From Bacteroidales bacterium (lineage in GTDB: Bacteria > Bacteroidota > Bacteroidia > Bacteroidales > UBA7960), in assembly GCA_003555385.1 (NCBI GenBank), contig PWHO01000048.1:1-6275 (forward strand): 6,275 nt of DNA, in the 5' to 3' direction. A program made the translations under genes and the position numbers. The notes under the pieces were generated by a model. It made no database searches. It was not told where the DNA came from and saw nothing but the letters and a program-made list of their open reading frames with translations. This document shows positions 1 through 4,430 of this stretch, piece after piece. How positions within the stretch are numbered: position 1 is the first letter of the stretch; every line of letters begins with the position of its first letter.

Positions 1-89
1 ATCATTAATCCGCAATGCGCCACATAAGAATCGGTGTACCGGTGGATAATCCGTATGCCGTTGGAGAGTCTGTGTTTTTGGTAGGTCAT
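1..89 (-). CDS. M16 family zinc peptidase, N-terminal fragment (cut by window edge)
   Basis: Only the first 29 codons are present; the gene runs off the left edge. Read on the minus strand from the ATG at 89-87 the protein starts MTYQKHRLSNGIRIIHRY and continues to a VAHCGL stretch. The LSNGIRII segment followed by a V-A-H-C-G-L strand is the usual N-terminal beta-strand pattern of M16 (insulinase/pitrilysin-like) peptidases of Bacteroidota. Full-length M16 proteins carry an HxxEH zinc site further on, which lies outside this window, so activity cannot be judged. The start overlaps the def stop as ATGA, making it the third gene of the ruvX-def operon and probably translationally coupled; the preceding bases are A-rich rather than a classical Shine-Dalgarno site. 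Family assignment rests on about 20 informative residues and is likely but not certain. Confidence 0.7.
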   Translation of the reverse strand, partial: MTYQKHRLSNGIRIIHRYTDSYVAHCGLM

Positions 90-652
90 TTCTTTTTCAG
101 GGGGAATTTCATCTTATAATCTACATCAACCAGCCCTTTGGTAATGTTATTGAGTTTTTTCCGAAGCAGGGTTCGCTTCAGGGGCATCATGCGGTCCACC
201 ATCAGTGTTCCTTCGATGTGGTCGTATTCGTGCTGTATAATCCGGGCAGCCAGGCCGGTATATTCTTCCTCATATTCATTGAAATCCTCATCCTGGTACC
301 TGATACGGATATGCGGAGGCCTGCTGATGTCTTCGCGCAACCCGGGAAAACTCAGGCACCCTTCGTTAAAAGACCATGTTTTTCCAGTTTCTTCCAGTAT
401 TTCGACATTGATAAAAACCTTTTTGAAGTCTGACAATATGGGTTCTTCATCTCCGAAAGGAGAAGCGTCGATGATGAAAATCCGTAAGCTTTCTCCCACT
501 TGCGGGGCGGCAAGCCCCAGACCGCTGGCTTTGTACATGGTTTCCCACATGTTGTCGATCAGCTCCTTTAAACCGGGATGTTCCGGGGTAACCGCTACGG
601 CTTTTTTCTTTAGTACGGGGTCTCCATATGCACGTATGGGTAGTATACTCAT
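86..652 (-). CDS. def: Peptide deformylase
   Basis: Removes the N-formyl group from the initiator methionine of nascent proteins at the ribosome, using an active-site metal (Fe2+ in most bacteria). All three family motifs are intact in the 188-residue protein: GLGLAAPQ at about 44-51, EGCLS at 97-101 with metal ligand Cys99, and QHEYDH at 140-145 with ligands His141 and His145 and catalytic Glu142. Length is normal for bacterial Def; the C-terminus is a short Lys-rich tail. The start ATG (652-650) overlaps the stop of ruvX as ATGA, and the stop (88-86) overlaps the start of the M16 peptidase the same way, so the gene sits in the middle of a coupled three-gene operon. No other reading frame competes convincingly in this span. 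Identification is secure. Confidence 0.97.
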   Translation of the reverse strand: MSILPIRAYGDPVLKKKAVAVTPEHPGLKELIDNMWETMYKASGLGLAAPQVGESLRIFIIDASPFGDEEPILSDFKKVFINVEILEETGKTWSFNEGCLSFPGLREDISRPPHIRIRYQDEDFNEYEEEYTGLAARIIQHEYDHIEGTLMVDRMMPLKRTLLRKKLNNITKGLVDVDYKMKFPLKKK

Positions 653-1077
653 GATGAATATTTATTGGAAATTTTCTCCAGGTAATTTTGCAATAAAATG
701 GTGGCACTGATGGTATCAACCAGGGCTTTGTTTTGCCTGGCTTTCTTCCTCAGCCCGGCATCGATCATGGTTTGCAGGGCCATCTTTGAGGTGAAGCGTT
801 CATCCAGTCTTTCAACAGTTATCCCGGGCAATTGTTTGCGAAGGTGTTTGACAAACGGATCGATAAAACGCGATGCATCCGAGGCGTTGTTTTGCATGTC
901 GAAGGGTTCGCCCACCACGATGCATTCCACATCTTCTTTCGTGGTATAATCTTTCAGAAAATTGATCACATCTTTGGAATGTACCGTGGCCAATCCACCT
1001 GCCACAATCCTGAGTTCATCCGTAACGGCAATCCCTACACGTTTTCTTCCGTAATCGATGGCCATGATCCGTCCCAT
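649..1077 (-). CDS. ruvX: RuvX/YqgF family pre-16S rRNA nuclease (putative Holliday junction resolvase)
   Basis: Member of the RNase H-like YqgF family. The E. coli protein matures the 5' end of 16S rRNA; older annotation calls it a Holliday junction resolvase. Counting from the chosen ATG (1077-1075) the 142-residue protein shows the family's three acidic sites: Asp8 in AIDYG, Glu93 in DERFTS and Asp121 in KALVDTISA. A VGEP segment (55-58) takes the place of the more usual VGLP-like strand end. A TTG at 1095-1093 would add six residues, but it lies inside the -7 promoter box and so would not be transcribed; MGRIMAIDYG also matches the usual family N-terminus. The stop overlaps the def start (ATGA). 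As first gene of the operon it links rRNA processing with protein N-terminal processing. Confidence 0.93.
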   Translation of the reverse strand: MGRIMAIDYGRKRVGIAVTDELRIVAGGLATVHSKDVINFLKDYTTKEDVECIVVGEPFDMQNNASDASRFIDPFVKHLRKQLPGITVERLDERFTSKMALQTMIDAGLRKKARQNKALVDTISATILLQNYLEKISNKYSS

Positions 1078-1092
1078 CCGCCAATTTTTCTG

Positions 1093-1100
1093 CAAAGATA
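1093..1100 (-). promoter_or_regulatory. Bacteroidota -7 promoter box (TATCTTTG) for ruvX-def-M16
   Basis: Read on the minus strand the sequence is TATCTTTG, a perfect match to the TAnnTTTG -7 element of the Bacteroidota housekeeping sigma factor. It ends 15 bases before the ruvX ATG, giving a very short leader. No clear TTTG -33 element is seen at the expected distance, which is common for these promoters. Confidence 0.6.
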
Positions 1101-1155
1101 ACGAAAGCCCGGGAGAATTGGCCGGCTGCCATTATTACGGGCGCAAAAATAGTCA

Positions 1156-1163
1156 TATCTTTG
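1156..1163 (+). promoter_or_regulatory. Bacteroidota -7 promoter box (TATCTTTG) for dapD
   Basis: A perfect TAnnTTTG match on the plus strand, 61 bases before the dapD ATG, so the leader would be about 55 bases. It is back-to-back with the ruvX box; the upstream halves of the two promoters must lie close together or overlap within 1101-1155. No convincing -33 TTTG was found. Confidence 0.6.
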
Positions 1164-1224
1164 TTGATTCATTATCAGGCAGGGCCGATGGAAGCCGTCT
1201 TCAAACTTTAAACCGTTTTATTGT

Positions 1225-2040
1225 ATGGATGAATTGAAAAAGATTATTGAAGAAGCCTGGGAAAACCGGGAGTTGCTTCAGCAGGAAAAGGTACGTGAAA
1301 CCATCAGGAAGGTGATCAATTTGCTGGATAAGGGCGAACTGAGGGTGGCTGACCCTGCAGCAGACCGTTGGGTCGTCAATGACTGGGTTAAAAAAGCGGT
1401 CATTTTGTATTTTCCTACCAGAAAAATGGAAACCATTGAAGTGGGTCCCTTTGAGTTTCACGACAAGATGCCTCTGAAAAAAGGCTATAAAGAACTCGGT
1501 GTACGTGTTGTTCCCCACGCCATTGCCCGTCACGGAGCTTATCTTGCCCCGGATGTGATTATGATGCCCTCTTATGTGAATATCGGCGCCTATGTGGACA
1601 GTGGCAGTATGGTGGATACGTGGGCTACAGTTGGTTCATGTGCCCAGATCGGTAAGGGAGTTCATCTGAGCGGAGGTGTTGGCATCGGCGGGGTGCTTGA
1701 ACCGGTTCAGGCCGCCCCGGTAATTATTGAGGACAATTGCTTTATCGGTTCACGCTGTATTGTTGTGGAGGGTGTGCTTGTGAAAAAAGAGGCTGTACTG
1801 GGAGCCAATGTGGTGCTGACCGGGTCGACCAGAATTATTGATGTGAGCGGGCCATATCCTCTTGAACACCAGGGGTATGTGCCGGAACGTGCGGTGGTGA
1901 TTCCCGGAACCATGTCCAAACAGTTTCCGGCAGGCACCTACCAGGTTCCCTGCGCCCTGATCATCGGAAAGCGGAAAGCCAGCACTGACCGGAAAACCAG
2001 CCTGAATGAAGCCTTGAGGGAGCATCAGGTGGCAGTCTAA
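1225..2040 (+). CDS. dapD: 2,3,4,5-tetrahydropyridine-2,6-dicarboxylate N-succinyltransferase
   Basis: Transfers succinyl from succinyl-CoA to tetrahydrodipicolinate, giving N-succinyl-2-amino-6-ketopimelate, in the succinylase branch of meso-diaminopimelate and lysine synthesis (cytosol). The 271-residue protein has the family architecture: a helical N-terminal domain (about 1-100, beginning DELKKIIEEAWENR), a left-handed beta-helix of hexapeptide repeats (about 105-205) and a short C-terminal part. Diagnostic DapD stretches are MPSYVNIGAYVD (114-125), MVDTWATVGSCAQIG (129-143), HLSGGVGIGGVLEP (147-160) and IEDNCFIGSR (168-177). Length matches the roughly 270-residue family norm. The ATG follows an A/T-rich leader with no Shine-Dalgarno site. 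It is divergent from ruvX and has its own -7 box. The stop is followed after 37 bases by a glycosyltransferase gene, so read-through transcription is possible. Confidence 0.97.
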   Translation: MDELKKIIEEAWENRELLQQEKVRETIRKVINLLDKGELRVADPAADRWVVNDWVKKAVILYFPTRKMETIEVGPFEFHDKMPLKKGYKELGVRVVPHAIARHGAYLAPDVIMMPSYVNIGAYVDSGSMVDTWATVGSCAQIGKGVHLSGGVGIGGVLEPVQAAPVIIEDNCFIGSRCIVVEGVLVKKEAVLGANVVLTGSTRIIDVSGPYPLEHQGYVPERAVVIPGTMSKQFPAGTYQVPCALIIGKRKASTDRKTSLNEALREHQVAV

Positions 2041-2052
2041 TGAAAAATATCT

Positions 2053-2060
2053 TACATTTG
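2053..2060 (+). promoter_or_regulatory. Candidate -7 promoter box (TACATTTG) for the glycosyltransferase pair
   Basis: TACATTTG is a perfect match to TAnnTTTG, lying in the 37-base gap after dapD and ending 17 bases before the next ATG. It suggests the two glycosyltransferase genes can be transcribed independently of dapD. No -33 element is clear, since the upstream bases are the end of dapD. Confidence 0.45.
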
Positions 2061-2077
2061 CTTCAAAACGAGCGAAA

Positions 2078-2851
2078 ATGCCTTCTGTTTCCGGTGTCAT
2101 CATCACCCTCAATGAAGAAAAACATATTGAACGCTGCATCCGGTCTGTTCAGCCGGTTGCCGATGAAATTGTGGTGGTGGACTCCTGTTCGTCAGACCGT
2201 ACCCCTGAGATCTGTAAAGATTTAGGAGTAAAATTTTTCACTCAGCCATTTCTGGGGTATGTGGAGCAGAAGAATTATGCACTTGGTCTGGCCTCTTACG
2301 ACCACGTATTGTCTTTGGATGCGGATGAAGCCTTGTCAGATAAACTGGCTTCTTCCATCTTAGCGATAAAAGATCAATTGACGCACGATGCGTATCGGTT
2401 TAACCGGCTGAACAGGTTTTGCGGGAAATGGATGTACCACACAAACTACTATCCCGACAGAAAGCTCAGGCTGTTTGACAGGCGAAAAGGAAAGTGGGGT
2501 GGCATGAACCCCCATGACAGGGTGGAGATGCAATCGGATGCTGCCACGGGGTTTCTTAAGGGTGATTTGCTTCACTGGATGTGCGATTCACTGGAAGAGC
2601 ATGTCGAAACCATTAACCGTTTCAGCAGCATTGCTGCCAGAGAGGCCTTTGAAGGGGGGGTTTCCTGCTCAACCTGGAAAGTTTTTTACAAACCCGTATG
2701 GCGTTTTATCCAGTACTACCTGGTAAAACACGGGTTTCTGGATGGATATATGGGATTGGTGGTGAGCCGGCAGGCCGCGTTTCTGTGTTTTCAGAAATAT
2801 GCCAGGCTGCGTCAGTTGATTCTGGATAATAAGCAGGAGGGAAACAAATGA
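2078..2851 (+). CDS. Family 2 glycosyltransferase, WaaE/KdtX/LgtF-like (LPS core glucosyltransferase type)
   Basis: A GT-A fold inverting glycosyltransferase, 257 residues, probably cytosolic at the inner membrane face. It opens with the GT2 nucleotide-binding strand SGVIITLNEEKHIERCIRS (5-23), then ADEIVVVDSCSSDRT (28-42), QKNYAL (64-69) and the metal-binding LSLDADEAL (78-86, DxD-like Asp81/Asp83). The order NEE..DS.S.D.T..QKNYAL..LDADE is typical of the WaaE/KdtX/LgtF group, which adds glucose to the inner core of lipopolysaccharide; that role is inferred. The C-terminal region (about 205-245, KPVWRFIQYYLVKHGFLDG) is basic and aromatic and probably touches the membrane; there is no signal peptide. 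Its codons contain a G7 run at 2654-2660. Its stop overlaps the next glycosyltransferase start (ATGA), so the two likely act on the same glycan. The donor sugar and acceptor cannot be read from sequence. Confidence 0.88.
   Translation: MPSVSGVIITLNEEKHIERCIRSVQPVADEIVVVDSCSSDRTPEICKDLGVKFFTQPFLGYVEQKNYALGLASYDHVLSLDADEALSDKLASSILAIKDQLTHDAYRFNRLNRFCGKWMYHTNYYPDRKLRLFDRRKGKWGGMNPHDRVEMQSDAATGFLKGDLLHWMCDSLEEHVETINRFSSIAAREAFEGGVSCSTWKVFYKPVWRFIQYYLVKHGFLDGYMGLVVSRQAAFLCFQKYARLRQLILDNKQEGNK
2654..2660 (+). repeat. G7 homopolymer tract inside the WaaE-like gene
   Basis: Seven consecutive G residues encode the Glu-Gly-Gly-Val region around residues 192-195. Loss of one G would shift reading into a frame that stops with TAA at 2724-2726, cutting about 40 C-terminal residues. 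The tract is shorter than most proven phase-variable runs. Confidence 0.6.
2835..2840 (+). promoter_or_regulatory. Strong Shine-Dalgarno site (AGGAGG) for the second glycosyltransferase
   Basis: A full AGGAGG lies 7 bases before the ATG at 2848, inside the last codons of the upstream gene. It stands out because the other starts in this window have A/T-rich leaders without such a site, as is usual in Bacteroidota. It supports the 2848 start and suggests re-initiation after the upstream gene. Confidence 0.6.
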
Positions 2852-3678
2852 AGCGTCTGCCCGAAGTTTCTGTAATTCTGAGCACCTACAACCAACCACG
2901 TTGGCTGGAAAAAGCCCTCTGGGGGTATATGACGCAGACTTTCAAAGCATTTGACTTAATCGTTGCTGATGATGGATCAGGAGAGGAAACAGCTGATCTG
3001 ATCAAATATTACCAGGAAAACAGTGCGCTGAATTTGCATCACATCTGGCAGCCGGATAAAGGATTCCGAAAATGCCGGATTCTAAACCAGGCAATCCGGG
3101 AAACGGATGCGGAATATTTGATTTTTAGTGACGGTGATTGCATTCCCAGGAAGGATTTTGTGGAACAACACCTCAGAAACCATCGTAAGGGATGCTTCCT
3201 GAGCGGAGGCAATATTAAACTGAGCAAAAAGGTTTCAGAAGCGATTACCAGGGATGATTTGGATGCCCAAAGGCCTTTTGAATTGCGATGGCTTTTGAAA
3301 ATGGGCCAGCCCCTGAGCAGTAAGTTCATTAAACTGATCCGTAATCCCGCGACAGCGGTTTTATTGAACAGGATTACCCCCACCAGGATTACCTGGAACG
3401 GACATAATGTCAGTGGCTGGAGAGCGGATGTTTTAAAAGTGAACGGTTACAATGAGGATATGATGTACGGCGGATTGGACAGGGAGCTTGGAGAGCGATT
3501 GATGAATGCCGGGGTAACAGGACGTCAGATCCGCTACAGTGCCATTTGTGTTCACCTGGAACATAACAGGCCATACAAGCAGATATCAGCCATCAGGGAA
3601 AACAAGGCCATTCGCAGGGAGGTAAAAAATAATAAGGTTGTATGGACCGAAAATGGGGTGGTCAGAAAATTAACATGA
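2848..3678 (+). CDS. Family 2 glycosyltransferase with galactosyltransferase-like C-terminal region
   Basis: A 276-residue GT-A enzyme. The N-terminal part is a GT2 domain: VSVILSTYNQPRWLEKAL (7-24), a FDLIVADDGSGEET segment (35-48), a DKGFRKCRILNQAI segment (70-83) and the metal-binding FSDGDCIPR (93-101, DxD at Asp95/Asp97). The second half has W-N-G-H-N-V-S-G (183-190), VNGYNEDMMYGGLDRELGER (198-217) and CVHLEHNRPY (234-243). This N-G-x-x-E-x-x-x-G-G-x-D-x-E-x-x-x-R order is the signature of the galactosyltransferase-like C-terminal segment (Glyco_transf_7C type) found in chondroitin-synthase-like and N-acetylgalactosaminyl/galactosyl transferases. Donor and acceptor are unknown; galactose or GalNAc transfer is only a guess. 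No transmembrane segment or signal peptide is seen. It overlaps the WaaE-like gene by ATGA and is preceded by a strong AGGAGG, so the two products are probably made together and build the same lipopolysaccharide core or surface glycan. Confidence 0.88.
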   Translation: MKRLPEVSVILSTYNQPRWLEKALWGYMTQTFKAFDLIVADDGSGEETADLIKYYQENSALNLHHIWQPDKGFRKCRILNQAIRETDAEYLIFSDGDCIPRKDFVEQHLRNHRKGCFLSGGNIKLSKKVSEAITRDDLDAQRPFELRWLLKMGQPLSSKFIKLIRNPATAVLLNRITPTRITWNGHNVSGWRADVLKVNGYNEDMMYGGLDRELGERLMNAGVTGRQIRYSAICVHLEHNRPYKQISAIRENKAIRREVKNNKVVWTENGVVRKLT

Positions 3679-3726
3679 AAATGATCCTTTAAAAAGAATA
3701 ATTTGGCACAACAATTGAATATATCT

Positions 3727-3758
3727 GTAATCAGATAATCGAGTAATTGGATAACTGA
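3727..3758. repeat. Degenerate octamer tandem repeat (consensus RTAAYYRR, four units)
   Basis: Four consecutive 8-base units can be aligned: GTAATCAG, ATAATCGA, GTAATTGG, ATAACTGA; a fifth, GTGGTTTT, is decayed. TAA at unit positions 2-4 is invariant and position 1 alternates G/A. Units 2+3 and 4+5 also align as an imperfect direct repeat with period 16. It lies in the 145-base gap between the second glycosyltransferase and the Sua5 gene, where no gene, clear terminator or perfect promoter box is seen. Function is unknown; it could be a decayed intergenic repeat or a multi-site operator. Confidence 0.55.
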
Positions 3759-3802
3759 GTGGTTTTTTGACAGGATTTCTGAGGATCATTGATCCTTGCC
3801 TG

Positions 3803-3821
3803 TTGTTAACTTGAATAACAA
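3803..3821 (+). promoter_or_regulatory. Inverted repeat TTGTTA-N7-TAACAA directly before the Sua5/YrdC start
   Basis: The arms TTGTTA (3803-3808) and TAACAA (3816-3821) are perfectly complementary with a 7-base loop, ending two bases before the ATG at 3824. It could be an operator-like site or a weak RNA hairpin at the translation start. The stem is only 6 A/T-rich pairs, so it may be chance. Confidence 0.25.
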
Positions 3822-3823
3822 AG

Positions 3824-4396
3824 ATGCATAACCAGGAGTTTGACATAAAAAAGGTGGTGGATGTCCTGCAGGGGGGCGGTACAATTTTATATCCCACGGA
3901 TACCATATGGGGTATAGGCTGTGACGCCACAAATTCCCGTGCGGTTGAGAAGGTTTATCGTTTAAAGGAGAGGCTGGTGGATAAATCATTGATTATCCTG
4001 GTGAGTGACCTGGATATGCTACAGAAATATGTGAAAGAGGTACCCGAAATTGTGGTCGAGCTGATCAGCAGCGTTTCTGAACCGCTGACAGTAATTTATC
4101 CCGAAGCCTGCAATTTGCCTAAGAATGTGATGGCTGTAAACGGATCCATTGCCATCCGGATTCCCAATCATCAATTCTGCCAGGAGCTGCTTCGTGCTTT
4201 CGGCCGCCCCGTTACCTCCACTTCAGCCAATATGAGCGGGGCACCTAACCCTCATTCCTTCAGGGTGATAAGCGAGGAGGTCAAAAAGAATGCAGATTAT
4301 ATTGTACCCCTGGAGCAGGACGTCATCAGTCGTCCCAAACCTTCGTCGATTGTCAGGATTGACGAAAGCGGAGAAATGCATATTGTGAGAAATTAA
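3824..4396 (+). CDS. L-threonylcarbamoyladenylate synthase (YrdC/Sua5 family, single domain)
   Basis: Makes threonylcarbamoyl-AMP from threonine, bicarbonate and ATP, the first step of the essential t6A modification at position 37 of ANN-decoding tRNAs; the product is then used by TsaD with its partners. The 190 residues cover just the YrdC domain (no C-terminal Sua5 domain), so it is TsaC-like in length. Visible motifs: GGGTILYPTDTIWGIGCDA (17-35), YRLKER (45-50), DKSLIIL (53-59), SEPLTVIYP (85-93), SIAIRIPNH (108-116), RPVTSTSANMSG (128-139) and KPSSIVRI (172-179). The SxN and KxR residues that line the ATP/threonine pocket are present; the usual KPL is KSL here (Ser55). It precedes cca by 34 bases, placing two tRNA-maturation genes together. 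The leader has no Shine-Dalgarno site and no perfect -7 box. The gene would be named tsaC or sua5; the symbol is left blank because both are used. Confidence 0.94.
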   Translation: MHNQEFDIKKVVDVLQGGGTILYPTDTIWGIGCDATNSRAVEKVYRLKERLVDKSLIILVSDLDMLQKYVKEVPEIVVELISSVSEPLTVIYPEACNLPKNVMAVNGSIAIRIPNHQFCQELLRAFGRPVTSTSANMSGAPNPHSFRVISEEVKKNADYIVPLEQDVISRPKPSSIVRIDESGEMHIVRN

Positions 4397-4404
4397 TATC
4401 TTTC
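4397..4404 (+). promoter_or_regulatory. Possible -7 box (TATCTTTC, one mismatch) before cca
   Basis: TATCTTTC differs from TAnnTTTG only at the last base and begins directly after the Sua5/YrdC stop codon, 27 bases before the cca start. It might give cca its own promoter, but cca could equally be read from upstream. No -33 element is seen. Confidence 0.3.
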
Positions 4405-4430
4405 CTGTACCTAATCAACCTTACTTTTTT

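Noticed and set aside
138..710. Plus-strand open frame opposite def
   Set aside because: Antisense shadow of def, which has all three deformylase motifs; the shadow product is low-complexity and Ser-rich.
2040..2225. Short open frame starting at a TAATG overlap with the dapD stop
   Set aside because: It runs out of frame into the well-supported WaaE-like gene, its product has no recognisable pattern, and the 2078 start gives a clean GT2 N-terminus.
3722..3737. TATCTG-TAAT-CAGATA inverted repeat
   Set aside because: A weak 6-bp A/T-rich stem that is better explained as part of, or flanking, the octamer repeat.
3782..3796. AGGATC-ATT-GATCCT hairpin as a terminator after the glycosyltransferase pair
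   Set aside because: The stem is just 6 pairs and no T run follows; the T6 run at 3763-3768 lies before it. A matching ATGATCCT at 3681-3688 pairs with 3782-3789 but is 8 bases at 94-base separation, easily chance.
3670..3930. Minus-strand open frame across the intergenic gap and the Sua5 gene start
   Set aside because: It mirrors the opposite strand of a clear gene, has no family-like motifs and includes the repeat as translated noise.
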